Below are positions 25,442-34,862 of a DNA stretch of 64,000 bases, in pieces. Every line of letters begins with the position of its first letter. Position 1 is the first letter of the stretch. The stretch is taken from the NCBI GenBank assembly GCA_964481445.1, contig CAYZTQ010000002.1, positions 21,827-85,826 on the forward strand, read 5' to 3'. Source of the stretch: UBA1038 sp964481445 (GTDB taxonomy: Bacteria > Bacillota > Clostridia > Christensenellales > Aristaeellaceae). A program made the translations under genes and the position numbers. Under the pieces are notes generated by a model, which was given only the letters and a program-made list of their open reading frames with translations, did no database searches and was not told the origin of the DNA.

Positions 25442-26642
25442 TGAATGAACCTTCTTTCTTGTCAAGCGTCTTCACCCGCGCCCGCCCGTCCTGAAAAACC
25501 AATGTAAAGGTTTCCGGCAGGGCATGAATCCCTGTCACCGGCCTGCCATCAGAAAGCGCAAGTGCGTACCCCCGTTTCAGCGTATTCCCGGGCCCCATGG
25601 CTTCCAGCGAGGCGGTTAACGATTCCACCCGCGCGTTCAGCTTCTGAACGGACTGGGCAGCCAACATCTGCATCGTCTGTTTTGCCTGTCGGAGACGATG
25701 GGATATCCGTTCCAGCTGCATCAGGGGGCTGAGCGCTTCCAGACGTTTGTTCAGGTCATGCAAGGCACTTCGCTGTTCGAGCAGCCGCTTTTCCGAAGTC
25801 TGCATCATTCTCGCGGATAGCGAGGCAATCTGCTGCATCAGCTCCGACCTGTCCGGCACAGCCAGCTCGGCCGCGGCTGACGGCGTCGGCGCGCGCATAT
25901 CCGCCGCAAAATCGCACAGCGTGGTATCCGTTTCATGGCCCACAGCGGAGATGACAGGCTTGCCGCAGGCTGCCACGGCGCGGACAAGCGTCTCCTCATT
26001 AAAAGCCCACAGGTCTTCTATGGAACCGCCGCCCCGCCCGATGATGATAACGTCCACCTGTTCCACAAGGGAGAGTTCCTGCAGGGCGGCCGCAAGATCT
26101 TCCTTTGCTCCGTCTCCCTGCACCTGAGAAGGGCGGAGAATCAGCTGCGTCCCAGGGAAGCGCCTTGCCGTTACATTGCGGATATCATGCAGCACTGCCC
26201 CGGAGCCGGAGGTAACAACACCAACCGCCCTTGGCAGCAAAGACAGAGGCCGCTTTCTTGCGACATCAAAGAGCCCCTCTTTCTGCAGCCTATCCTTCAG
26301 CGCGAGATAGCGTTGGTAAAGTTCGCCCACCCCATCCTGCAGCATGGCTTCGGCATAAAATTGATAGCTGCCGCTGGCCGTATACAGGCCGACGGAGCCG
26401 ATCAGCACGACCTTCATGCCGTCGCTTGGCTTAAAGCCCAGGTACAGATTGTGCTGCCGAAACATGACGCAGGCGATGCGGCTTTCATCATCCTTGACCG
26501 AAAAATACCAGTGGCCGGACGCGTAGGGACGGAAGTTGCTGATTTCTCCGCGCAGCGCTATCCCCTGCAGCATCGGATCGCCCGCAAGAGACCTGCGGAC
26601 ATACTCATTGAGTGCGGTTACGCTCAGCGCGTTTTCCTGCAT
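25434..26642 (-). CDS. xseA: Exodeoxyribonuclease VII large subunit
   Basis: Catalytic subunit of exonuclease VII, 402 residues. It has an N-terminal OB fold (GEISNFRPYASGHWYFSVKDD), the catalytic core with DVIIIGRGGGSIEDLWAFNEE and SAVGHETDTTLCDFAADMRAPTPSAAAEL, and a long coiled coil. It overlaps folD upstream by 19 bases. Confidence 0.96.
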   Translation of the reverse strand: MQENALSVTALNEYVRRSLAGDPMLQGIALRGEISNFRPYASGHWYFSVKDDESRIACVMFRQHNLYLGFKPSDGMKVVLIGSVGLYTASGSYQFYAEAMLQDGVGELYQRYLALKDRLQKEGLFDVARKRPLSLLPRAVGVVTSGSGAVLHDIRNVTARRFPGTQLILRPSQVQGDGAKEDLAAALQELSLVEQVDVIIIGRGGGSIEDLWAFNEETLVRAVAACGKPVISAVGHETDTTLCDFAADMRAPTPSAAAELAVPDRSELMQQIASLSARMMQTSEKRLLEQRSALHDLNKRLEALSPLMQLERISHRLRQAKQTMQMLAAQSVQKLNARVESLTASLEAMGPGNTLKRGYALALSDGRPVTGIHALPETFTLVFQDGRARVKTLDKKEGSFNE

Positions 26643-27469
26643 GCCGCCTCCAGCGTGTTTTCCATCAGCATGCTGATGGTCAGCTTGCCGACACCTCCGG
26701 GCACCGGCGTGATATAACCCGCAATCTCTTTCACGGCTTCAAAATCTACATCGCCCACTACCTTGCCATCTACTCTGTTGATCCCTACATCCACCACCGC
26801 CGCGCCCGGCTTGATCATATCCGCGGTAACGAACTTTGGCTTTCCAATGGCGGCGACCAGGACATCCGCCCGCTTGCAGTGTTCCTTCAGATCCTTCGTT
26901 TTGGAGTGGCAGATGGTCACGGTACAGTTTTCATTCAGCAGCAGCATCGCAGCAGGTTTGCCAACGATATTGGAGCGGCCGATCACCACCGCTTCCCTGC
27001 CGGCAAGCTCGACCCCGCCCTGTTTGAGCATATGTATGATGCCCTTAGGCGTGCAGGGAACAACGCCTTCCTGCCCCGAAAACAGCTTGCCCGCGTTGCT
27101 GATATGAAACCCGTCCACATCCTTTTCGGGCAAAATACGCGCCAGCACAGCGCGTTCGTCCAGATGGCGCGGCAAAGGAAGTTGAACCAGAATGCCATGA
27201 ATAGTGGGATCGGCATTCAACTCATCAATAACAGACAGCACTTCATCCTGAGAAGAGTTTTCATCCATCCTGATGGTCTTTGAATGGATGCCGATTTTTT
27301 CACAGGCCAGCCCTTTGTTGCGGACATAGATCTGGCTGGCGGGATCTTCTCCCACCAACACGACCGCAAGCCCGGGCACAATCCCCTGCTTGCCGAGCTC
27401 CTGCACGCGGCGGGCCTGATCCTGCATCAGCTCTTCCGACATCAGTTTCCCATCCAGTATCTTTGCCAT
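26624..27469 (-). CDS. folD: Bifunctional methylene-THF dehydrogenase / cyclohydrolase FolD
   Basis: Interconverts methylene-, methenyl- and formyl-tetrahydrofolate with NADP. 281 residues with the catalytic lysine region YVRNKGLACEKIG, KDVDGFHISNAGKL, VVIGRSNIVGKPAAMLLL and PVPGGVGKLTISMLMENT. One-carbon units could come from the glycine cleavage system at 38-42 kb. ATG at 27469 follows AGGAGG. Confidence 0.96.
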   Translation of the reverse strand: MAKILDGKLMSEELMQDQARRVQELGKQGIVPGLAVVLVGEDPASQIYVRNKGLACEKIGIHSKTIRMDENSSQDEVLSVIDELNADPTIHGILVQLPLPRHLDERAVLARILPEKDVDGFHISNAGKLFSGQEGVVPCTPKGIIHMLKQGGVELAGREAVVIGRSNIVGKPAAMLLLNENCTVTICHSKTKDLKEHCKRADVLVAAIGKPKFVTADMIKPGAAVVDVGINRVDGKVVGDVDFEAVKEIAGYITPVPGGVGKLTISMLMENTLEAACRKTR

Positions 27470-27481
27470 TTGGCGCACCTC

Positions 27482-28423
27482 CTACAAAATATTGAAATGC
27501 TTTCCGGCGCCAATCACAGCAACGCCTGCCGCGTTGTCGCCCGAATACTCCGGTTTCCCAAATCTGACGCACAATTCACTACCTCGTTTTTCCATGCGGC
27601 CTGACAGCATCCTTCGAAGCAGCGATGAAGAAGCGACACCCCCAAAAACAAGGGCAGTCTGAAGCTGATGCGCCGCCCCTTCCGTCTCCAGAAGCCGCAG
27701 TATGCTGCGGCTGAGAAAATCGAACACTTCCGCGGCGATATCCTGCGGCTTCATATCGCCGGATGCAATATCGCGCATTGCCTGCGCTTCGGCGCCCGAC
27801 AGATGCAGCCCGCCCTCTTTCATGCTGACGCCGTATCGCCCGACTGCCCGGCCACTTTCCGCAAGCCGCTCCAGAAACGGCCCGGCCGGAAAGGGCAGCC
27901 CCAGGCGGACACCAACTCGGTCAATCAACTGGCCCGCGGGTAAATCCAGCGTACAGGCAAGGGGGGTCAGGTTGTCTCCGTGTACGGACAGTAAATCCGT
28001 GGTTCCGCCGGAGAGATGAAGAGCCATGAATCCGCCTTCTATGGGCTTTTCGCCAATCTGGGCGGCAGCAAGATGCCCGCGCTGATGCGTTGTCAGGTAG
28101 CAGGGTACGCGCAGCGCCGATGAAAGAGACTGTGCCATCGAAAGCCCTGTCTGAAAAACGGGCATATACGAAGCCTCCGCGTCGACCGGCTTTGCGGACA
28201 CGCAAACCGCCGCGATTTCGGCAGCGGACTTTTCCATCACGTTGCGCAGAACCTGCGGAAACTGCTTGAAATGAATAAAAACGGCCTCGCTCTGCCGCAG
28301 GCCGCAGGTCCCCTGTTTGACCGGAAGTAGCATCCTCTCTGAAACAAGCGGACGGCCGGTTTCATCCGCAAGGGCGCACGAAGTTGTATAGCAGCTGGTA
28401 TCAATCCCCAGAACAGCCTTCAT
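27482..28423 (-). CDS. TsaD-like (Kae1/peptidase M22) paralog
   Basis: 313-residue ASKHA-fold protein. It keeps the VLGIDTSCYTTSCALA phosphate loop, the metal histidines in TTHQRGHLAAA and the second loop LHLSGGTTDLLSV, all features of TsaD/Kae1. It differs from true TsaD at several positions and lies in the nusB-folD block, where Clostridia carry an extra TsaD-like gene annotated as O-sialoglycoprotein endopeptidase. True TsaD makes the t6A37 tRNA modification with TsaB, TsaC and TsaE, none of which is here, so the function of this paralog is unknown. It overlaps nusB by ATGA. Confidence 0.8.
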   Translation of the reverse strand: MKAVLGIDTSCYTTSCALADETGRPLVSERMLLPVKQGTCGLRQSEAVFIHFKQFPQVLRNVMEKSAAEIAAVCVSAKPVDAEASYMPVFQTGLSMAQSLSSALRVPCYLTTHQRGHLAAAQIGEKPIEGGFMALHLSGGTTDLLSVHGDNLTPLACTLDLPAGQLIDRVGVRLGLPFPAGPFLERLAESGRAVGRYGVSMKEGGLHLSGAEAQAMRDIASGDMKPQDIAAEVFDFLSRSILRLLETEGAAHQLQTALVFGGVASSSLLRRMLSGRMEKRGSELCVRFGKPEYSGDNAAGVAVIGAGKHFNIL

Positions 28424-28827
28424 GTCGCCTGCGTGTCTCGCAGAAAACTGCCCAGCAAGCCGTTGACAAAGCGGCTGTCGCTTTCTTCGCCAAAGCGCTT
28501 GGCAAGCTCCACCGCCTCGTTGATGATGGCTCCGGGCGGCGTATCCTTTACATAATCAATTTCATACAGCGCAAGGCGGAGAATGGCCCTGACCAGCACG
28601 GGAATGCGTTCCAGTTCTCTTGTCTGGCTGCGTCCGGCAATCTCCCTGTCAAGCTCGCACTGGTGCAGCTTCACGCCTTCGGTTAAGGAACTGATATACG
28701 TTTCATCCTGCTCATCATCAGGCTGAAACTGAATCAGCCCAAGCAGGGTATCGTCACCGCCCTCACCGCCGAGCATTTCTTCATAAATCAACTGCATGGC
28801 CGCTCTGCGGGCAGCAAGTCTTGACAT
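28420..28827 (-). CDS. nusB: Transcription antitermination factor NusB
   Basis: NusB with S10 binds boxA RNA during rRNA transcription. 135 residues: SRLAARRAAMQLIYEEML at the N-terminus and LALYEIDYVKDTPPGAIINEAVELAKRFGEESDSRFVNGLLG at the C-terminus, the classic signature. It follows the Asp23 block as in many Bacillota. Confidence 0.96.
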   Translation of the reverse strand: MSRLAARRAAMQLIYEEMLGGEGGDDTLLGLIQFQPDDEQDETYISSLTEGVKLHQCELDREIAGRSQTRELERIPVLVRAILRLALYEIDYVKDTPPGAIINEAVELAKRFGEESDSRFVNGLLGSFLRDTQAT

Positions 28828-28865
28828 CCCTTTTTACTCTCCTCAACCTGTTGTGGTTTTCCGCC

Positions 28866-29213
28866 TCAGGCCTTCTCTTCCGGTTCCCTGGTTTCCGCAG
28901 GCTGAGCCGTTTCCCTGCTTTCTTTCTTTTCAAGCGCCTTCTTCAACTTTTCCATGTCTTCAGCGCTGTATGTGACCTTCTTCTGGGCAGGGGGAAACAG
29001 CTTGTTGACCGCTTTTTTAGCCGATTCTTCCACATTGTCGGTCGAGCCAAGGAATGCGCCGACGGCGGTCAGCAAAGCAACGAACAGGGTTTTCCAGAAC
29101 CCGAAGGTAATCAGCATGATGCCCACAGCAAAAAACGCCGCGGGATACAGGCACTTGCGTGAAAAATGAGGGGCCTTTTGAACTTCCTGTGTAGTCTGCT
29201 CAGATTCCTTCAT
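28866..29213 (-). CDS. DUF2273 small membrane protein
   Basis: 115 residues with two closely spaced membrane helices (about 22-55: FFAVGIMLITFGFWKTLFVALLTAVGAFLG written in two spans), then a cytoplasmic Lys/Glu-rich tail. Matches the small DUF2273 protein that sits between amaP and nusB in asp23 operons. It probably helps anchor or organise the Asp23 layer. It overlaps amaP by 14 bases. Confidence 0.82.
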   Translation of the reverse strand: MKESEQTTQEVQKAPHFSRKCLYPAAFFAVGIMLITFGFWKTLFVALLTAVGAFLGSTDNVEESAKKAVNKLFPPAQKKVTYSAEDMEKLKKALEKKESRETAQPAETREPEEKA

Positions 29214-29946
29214 GGTTTTCCCGTTCCTTTTCTATCGATAGTTCGGTTTCCGTTTCGGTTGATTCCTGCGGTGCCACCGCAGCATTTCCCATATCAAACT
29301 CTTCGGCGGCGAGCGGTTCATCTGGTTTGATGTCAGGTGCCTTCGCCGCTTCAGCCTCCGCCTCGCTAACATGGGGCTGGCGCGCCGGAGTTTCATGCAT
29401 CATATACGGTGATTCTGTGACCACTTCATCCGACGTATCTACGCTTACCTTGACCTCGCGCACATCAGCGCCTGTTGATGACAGAAGGTACTGCTTGACG
29501 TCCCTCTGCAGCGCAGCGACAGCTAAAGGAATACTGATGTTCTTGGCGACCGCCACTTTCAGGTCGATCAGCACGTTATCCTTGTGGTTTTCAATGTCCA
29601 TGCTCTTGAGAATCATCTCGCTGCGCGGCTCCATCACCTTGCGCACGAGCCCGTCAATCGCGCTGACCGAAATCCGCATCTCACCATCAGCAGTCTGCTG
29701 AACGATAAAATCGTTTTTCTTTCTGCGGTAGCTGTGGGGCAGGCCGATCAGATAAACGCCAAACGCAAAAAGCAGAATGCCGCCGCCCCAGAACCAGCTA
29801 GGTCCCACCTTTACTATGCTTCCACCGAAATCCGCAACCATCAAAGGTTCAGCACGCAAGCCAATCAAGAACAGGCATACGCCAATCACCGCGGCCAAGA
29901 AACCGCCAGCGAACAAAAACACTTTATCAATCGCCCGAAGCTTCAC
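29200..29946 (-). CDS. amaP: Alkaline shock membrane anchor protein AmaP
   Basis: AmaP tethers Asp23 to the membrane in Staphylococcus. 248 residues: two N-terminal membrane helices (about 8-30 and 50-72) forming a hairpin, then a beta-rich cytoplasmic domain with ISVSAIDGLVRKVMEP and VLIDLKVAVAKNISIPLA, and an acidic tail. GTG start with GGAGGGG upstream. It lies directly between the asp23 gene and the DUF2273 gene. Confidence 0.87.
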   Translation of the reverse strand: MKLRAIDKVFLFAGGFLAAVIGVCLFLIGLRAEPLMVADFGGSIVKVGPSWFWGGGILLFAFGVYLIGLPHSYRRKKNDFIVQQTADGEMRISVSAIDGLVRKVMEPRSEMILKSMDIENHKDNVLIDLKVAVAKNISIPLAVAALQRDVKQYLLSSTGADVREVKVSVDTSDEVVTESPYMMHETPARQPHVSEAEAEAAKAPDIKPDEPLAAEEFDMGNAAVAPQESTETETELSIEKERENHEGI

Positions 29947-29988
29947 ACAATCCCCTCCCCTCGTCAGGGCAAGCAGCCGGCGGTCGGC

Positions 29989-30660
29989 TTATTCCTTCAC
30001 ATCGGAAACTGGCGCTTCTTCCGCAGGGGTCTCAGTACCGCGTTCCGCTTCCGACTTCTTATCAGCTTTTGCAGGCTTTTCCTTCTTATCGGGGCCCTTG
30101 ACAGCCTTTTCGTTTCTTTCGGCAGCTTCGGGTTTTTGTGCAGGCTCCGTCTTTTCCTTTTCGGGTTTGGTCTCCTTCACGTCGGCGGCGTCTTCTTTAC
30201 GCTGCCTGCTTTTCTTTTTGCTGCTGTCGGGCAGGCTGGGCACATTGGCCGCCTCAAGATTTGACTGTGCTTCCCGCTTGTCTTTTTCAAAGCTTACACC
30301 CTGAACATGCACATCGACCCGAACGACCTTGAGCCCGGTCATGGCCTCGATGGACTTGCGCACATTTTCCTGAACCTCGGTCGCAACCCGCTGAATGGGC
30401 TGACCATACTCGATGATGGTGTAGAGGTCAACCGAAACTTCTTCGGTACCTACTTCCACCTTAACGCCGCGGGTGATGTTGCGGTTCTTGCCGATGATAT
30501 CACCAAAGCCTCCGCTGGTGACCATGCCGGCAATCCCCTCTATTTCATTTGCAGCAATACCTGAAATGATCGCAATCACTTCGTTGGCGTAGGTAATAGA
30601 ACCTCCGTCGCTCAGCTTCATTTCAGCGTCAACCGGCAAATTTTCATTCTTAGGTGCCAT
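29989..30660 (-). CDS. Asp23/Gls24 family envelope stress protein with long charged tail
   Basis: 223 residues. The first 125 are the Asp23 domain: GSITYANEVIAIISGIAANEIEGIAGM, VEVGTEEVSVDLYTIIEYGQPI and VRVDVHVQGVSF. The last 95 are low-complexity Lys, Glu, Pro and Ala repeats (EKTEPAQKPEAAERN and similar), far beyond the usual Asp23 end. Start at 30660 follows AGGAGG. First gene of the long operon running to thiI. The tail may bind RNA or membranes; that is inference. Confidence 0.88.
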   Translation of the reverse strand: MAPKNENLPVDAEMKLSDGGSITYANEVIAIISGIAANEIEGIAGMVTSGGFGDIIGKNRNITRGVKVEVGTEEVSVDLYTIIEYGQPIQRVATEVQENVRKSIEAMTGLKVVRVDVHVQGVSFEKDKREAQSNLEAANVPSLPDSSKKKSRQRKEDAADVKETKPEKEKTEPAQKPEAAERNEKAVKGPDKKEKPAKADKKSEAERGTETPAEEAPVSDVKE

Positions 30661-30688
30661 AGGATTACACCTCCTCATTTACTTTGTC

Positions 30689-30717
30689 AGTATAACAAAA
30701 CTTGCGAAAGGGCGCAA
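30689..30717 (-). promoter_or_regulatory. Promoter for the asp23 to thiI operon
   Basis: TTGCGC (30712-30717), 17 bases, TATACT (30689-30694). Together with the closely packed genes downstream it could drive about 9.7 kb. Confidence 0.65.
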
Positions 30718-30724
30718 CAAGCGC

Positions 30725-31612
30725 TCACTTCGCCTCCTGCCTGTAGGGAAGATGACGGATATCATCCCGTCTGATCAGCACATCCGGCCCCATGTCTCGG
30801 AAACGGCAAATCATCTCGTTAGTCAGAGCGATATTGGTAAAAGCGACATCGATTTGATCCCGGGGCACAAACACCGCCTGTGAAAGCTCCTCCTCGTTCA
30901 ACCTGATCTGACTGTTCCCCTTGACCCGCGCGTAAAACCCGGAAAGCAAAGAACCCGTGAATGCCCAGGGCTGGCTTTTATAATAAGTGATATCCTCCAA
31001 TTCAAGCCCGGTTTCTTCCATCACTTCACGCCGGACCGTTTCTTCCAGCGATTCCCCGATTTCAGTATACCCTGCGACAAGCGCCCAGTTGGGCCTCGGG
31101 GGCTGTCCTTCCCTTGTTGCGTACCACGTCAGCAAAAGCCTTTCTTCGTCAACAACGCCCACAATCACCGCAGGCATCAGTTGCGGATATTCCCTGTTGC
31201 CGCAGGCCGGGCAGCACATCATGCGCTCCTTTGCGTCGTGCCGGGCGCGGTGACCGCATACTCCGCAGTATTTGCGCGCTCGGTACCAGCGGTACAGGTG
31301 GTGCCCGACCACGCCGGCAAACGAAAGGTGCTGCGGCAGGGCGCCGCGCAAAGACTGCACCGGCTTAAAGTGATAACCCGGCGCGAAAACAGATTTGAAC
31401 GACAGAAAGAACCTCCGGCTGTCGATTGAAAACAGATAGATGCAGCGGGATCCGTCCATCTTTGAACGATCAAAAACAGGGTAGGCGATGCCATCGCTGC
31501 CCGCTTTCAGCAGGATGGCATCGCCTTGGTAACAAAGCACTGTATCCCCGTTTTGAACCTCATGGGGGTAGTACGCGTTGTCAAAACGCAGGGGATCAAT
31601 CTCGTGCAGCAT
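30725..31612 (-). CDS. nudC: NAD(+) diphosphatase NudC (NUDIX hydrolase)
   Basis: Splits NAD(H) to NMN and AMP and may remove NAD caps from RNA. 295 residues with a four-cysteine zinc site (CGVCG, CCPACG), the Nudix box GYTEIGESLEETVRREVMEETGLE in order of 24 residues starting near 193, and the SQPWAFTGSLLSGF motif that marks the NudC subgroup. Poor ribosome site; it lies 13 bases after aspS and may be read with it. Confidence 0.92.
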   Translation of the reverse strand: MLHEIDPLRFDNAYYPHEVQNGDTVLCYQGDAILLKAGSDGIAYPVFDRSKMDGSRCIYLFSIDSRRFFLSFKSVFAPGYHFKPVQSLRGALPQHLSFAGVVGHHLYRWYRARKYCGVCGHRARHDAKERMMCCPACGNREYPQLMPAVIVGVVDEERLLLTWYATREGQPPRPNWALVAGYTEIGESLEETVRREVMEETGLELEDITYYKSQPWAFTGSLLSGFYARVKGNSQIRLNEEELSQAVFVPRDQIDVAFTNIALTNEMICRFRDMGPDVLIRRDDIRHLPYRQEAK

Positions 31613-31625
31613 AAACTTATTACGC

Positions 31626-33577
31626 TCAGCCCTTTATGTCCTCATCGAATTTTACATGCAGCATTCTCAGCGCGTCTTCCGTGACGCGGCTCGGGGTATC
31701 CATCATCAGGCAGGCGGCGTTCTGCGCCTTGGGGAAGGGAATTACGTCCCTCAGGCTCTCCGCGCCTGAAAGCATCATCATCAACCGGTCGATGCCGAAG
31801 GCAAACCCTCCGTGCGGCGGCGTGCCGTACTTGAACGCTTCCAGCAGGAAGCCGAAGCGCTTCCATGCTTCTTCACGGGTAAAGCCGAGCAGGCTGAACA
31901 TTTTCTCCTGCAAATCGGCCGCGTGTATACGGATGGAGCCCGACCCCATCTCGATGCCGTTGAGCACAAGATCGTAGGACTGGGCGCGCGTCAGCTCCGG
32001 GTGCTCCTGCATCAGGTCAAAGTCTTCTTCCATCGGCATGGTAAAGGGGTGATGAGCCGCCTGGTAGCGCTGTTCTTCCTCGCTCCACTCAAGCAGGGGA
32101 AATTCAGTAATCCAAAGCAAATTGTATTTGCTTTTGTCAATCAGGCCGAGTTCTCTTGCGAGCTTGGCGCGCAACTGCCCCATGGCGGTGAGCGCAATCA
32201 GTTTTTTATCCGCGATAACAAAGAGCGCATCGCCTTTTTCCACCTTCATGCGAGCGAGCAGCTGATTCAGTTTGTCCTCCGAAAGGAACTTGGCAAAAGA
32301 TGAGCGCAGCGTGCCATCCTCATGCAGGGCCAGCCAGGCAAGCCCCTTCACATGATAGGTTTTGGCAAACTCACCCAGCGCGTCCATTTCCTTGCGGCTC
32401 AGGTGCGCAGCGTTCTTCGCGGTAATGGCGCAGACAGTCTGCCCTTCCTCCATCGCGCGTTCAAACACAGAGAAGCCGCAGCCATCTACAACGTCGTTGA
32501 TCGTCTCGATCTGCATATCATAGCGGGTGTCCGGCTTATCGCTGCCGTATTTTTCCATGGCGGTTTTCCAGGTCATGCGGGGAAGCGGAAGCTGAATATC
32601 TATCCCCTTGATCTTTTTGAAAACAGCGGCAAATGCGCCTTCCACTACGTTTTGGATATCCTTGGGCTCCACAAAACTCATTTCAATGTCGAGCTGAGTA
32701 AACTCGGGCTGACGGTCGGCCCGGCTGTCCTCATCGCGGAAGCAGCGCGCCACCTGGAAATACCGGTCCATGCCGGCCAGCATCAGCAGCTGCTTATAAA
32801 TCTGAGGACTCTGCGGCAGCGCGTAGCATTCGCCGGGATGCACACGGCTCGGCACCAGAAAATCGCGGGNNNNNNNNNNNNNNNNNNNNNNNNNNNNNNN
32901 NNNNNNNNNNNNNNNNNNNNNNNNNNNNNNNNNNNNNNNNNNNNNNNNNNNNNNNNNNNNNNNNNNNNNGGCAGCGCGTAGCATTCGCCGGGATGCACAC
33001 GGCTCGGCACCAGAAAATCGCGGGCGCCTTCGGGCGTGGATTTTGTCAGAATCGGCGTTTCAAACTCCGCAAATCCCTGGCTGATCATATGCTCGCGGAT
33101 GGCGTTGATCACTTTGGATCGGTTCAGCATCATCTGCTGCATGGAAGGCTTGCGCAAATCGAGATACCGGTATTTGAGCCGAACCGCTTCGTTATCCTTC
33201 GCGTCGTCTTCAATATAAATCGGCGGAGTCTCAGACGCGTTCAGCAGCTTTGCCTGCTGAACCAAAACTTCCACCCTGCCGGTCGCCATATTCTCGTTGA
33301 CCGCGGAAGCGTCGCGCAGAGCGATCTCGCCCTTCACAGCCAGCACATACTCCGAGCGCAGTGAAACCCCCAAGGCAAAGGTTTTTTCATCCAGTTTATC
33401 GGCGTTGAACACCACCTGCACCATGCCGGAAATATCGCGCAGCCAGACAAAAATGACGCCGCCCATATTGCGTGCGCGCTGCACCCAGCCCATCAGGGTA
33501 ACCTGTTTTCCCGCCAGTTGCTCGCTGACCTCGCCGCAGCGCACATCCCTTTTCCATCCGCCCAAAAACTCAGCCAT
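31626..33577 (-). CDS. aspS: Aspartate--tRNA ligase (interrupted by a false scaffold gap)
   Basis: Class II synthetase charging tRNA-Asp. It has the anticodon-binding OB fold (GWVQRARNMGGVIFVWLRD), motif 2 FRDEDSRADRQPEFTQLD, the bacterial GAD insertion, and motif 3 GFAFGIDRLMMMLSG. The 100-N run at 32870-32969 is flanked by the same 55 bases (32815-32869 and 32970-33024); removing 155 bases gives one frame of about 598 residues, the normal length. Whether it also charges tRNA-Asn cannot be seen. It follows hisS by 6 bases. Confidence 0.95.
32870..32969. other. Assembly gap (100 N) flanked by a 55-bp duplicate
   Basis: Identical 55-base flanks (32815-32869 and 32970-33024) show that the two contigs overlap; no real sequence is missing. 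Confidence 0.95.
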
Positions 33578-33583
33578 ATCTTT

Positions 33584-34849
33584 TTAACCTCTCAGTATTT
33601 TTTCTATGCCAGCACGCGCATCCTGCGCGGGTACTTCTATCTCTTCGCCGCTTTGCATATCGCGGAGCCTGATGTTGCCTCTTTCCCACTCATCTCCGCC
33701 CACAATGGCCATCACGCGGATACCGAGCTTGTTGGCGTACTTGAACTGCGCTCTCAGGTTTCTGCCGGTATGGTCGCAGTCAGCTTTGACGCCGTCCGCG
33801 CGCAGGGAAAGCACAAGCTCAAACGCCCGAGCAAAGTCCTGCTGCGCGATGTTGGCAACGAACACCTCGTATAAAGGCGGCTCGGGCAGCACGATCCCTT
33901 TCGTTTCAAGCTCAAGGAGCACGCGTTCTATGCCGATACCGAAGCCAACTCCTGGCAGAGAAGGCCCATCCAGCTGTTCGACCAGGCCATCATACCTTCC
34001 GCCGCCGCAAAGAGCCAGTCCCTCGCGCTGGCCGTGCATAATGATCTCAAACACGGTTTTCGTGTAGTAATCAAGCCCGCGGACAATCAGCGGATCCACC
34101 TGGTATTTGACTTTGGCCGCATCCAGCAACTTTTTGAGCCCCTCAAAATGCCCGGCGCACTCATCGCAAAGCGTATCCAGAATCACCGGAGCGTTCTTTA
34201 CAATGCGCTTGCAGCCGGTCTCCTTGCAGTCGAGCACGCGGAGAGGGTTTCTGTCAAAGCGTTCCCGGCAGTTATCGCAAAGCTGATCCATCTGTCCGGC
34301 CAGATACTCTCTAAGCCGCTGGTGATAGACTGGGCGGCACTTAGGGCAGCCGATAGAGTTGATGTTCACCGTCAAATCATCCAGCCCAAGCTCTGCCAGC
34401 ATATTCAACAGAGAAGAGATCAGTTCCGCATCCGCCGAGGGCTCTTTCGCGCCGAAACACTCCATGCCAAACTGGTGATGCTCCCTCAGCCTGCCATGCT
34501 GCGGGTTCTCATAACGGAAAATGGGGTTGTTGATATAGTACATCTTGACCGGCTGGGCCTGCGCGTAGAGCTTGCCTTCAATCAGGGCGCGAACAGCCCC
34601 CGCCGTCCCCTCCGGCTTTAAGGTAATGGAACGCCCGCCCTTATCGTTGAAGGTATACATTTCCTTCTGCACAATATCGGTTGTGTCGCCAACGCCGCGC
34701 AGAAAAAGCTCGGTATGCTCAAAAACCGGGGTGCGCACCTCCCTGTATCCCGAAAGTGCTGCGTATTTCCGCATGACATTCTCCACATGCTGAAACCTGT
34801 AGCTGTCCTGCGGCAGACAGTCTTTTGTTCCCTTCGGCGCTTGTACCAT
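33584..34849 (-). CDS. hisS: Histidine--tRNA ligase
   Basis: Class II synthetase, 421 residues, starting MVQAPKGTKDCLPQDSYRFQ. Motif 2 is FRYENPQHGRLREHHQFGME and the histidine motifs are LVIRGLDYYTKTVFE-like (here IVRGLDYYTKTVFEI) and GGGRYDGLVEQLDG. A cysteine-rich stretch (CPKC, CDNC, CDEC between about 170 and 260) fits the zinc-type insertion of many Bacillota HisRS. Start at 34849 follows GGGGGG. Controlled by the T-box leader upstream. Confidence 0.95.
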   Translation of the reverse strand: MVQAPKGTKDCLPQDSYRFQHVENVMRKYAALSGYREVRTPVFEHTELFLRGVGDTTDIVQKEMYTFNDKGGRSITLKPEGTAGAVRALIEGKLYAQAQPVKMYYINNPIFRYENPQHGRLREHHQFGMECFGAKEPSADAELISSLLNMLAELGLDDLTVNINSIGCPKCRPVYHQRLREYLAGQMDQLCDNCRERFDRNPLRVLDCKETGCKRIVKNAPVILDTLCDECAGHFEGLKKLLDAAKVKYQVDPLIVRGLDYYTKTVFEIIMHGQREGLALCGGGRYDGLVEQLDGPSLPGVGFGIGIERVLLELETKGIVLPEPPLYEVFVANIAQQDFARAFELVLSLRADGVKADCDHTGRNLRAQFKYANKLGIRVMAIVGGDEWERGNIRLRDMQSGEEIEVPAQDARAGIEKILRG

Positions 34850-34862
34850 AGTTCCCCCCTTC

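Noticed and set aside
32815..33024. Apparent 55-bp direct repeat in aspS
   Set aside because: Same contig-overlap artefact as in trmD.
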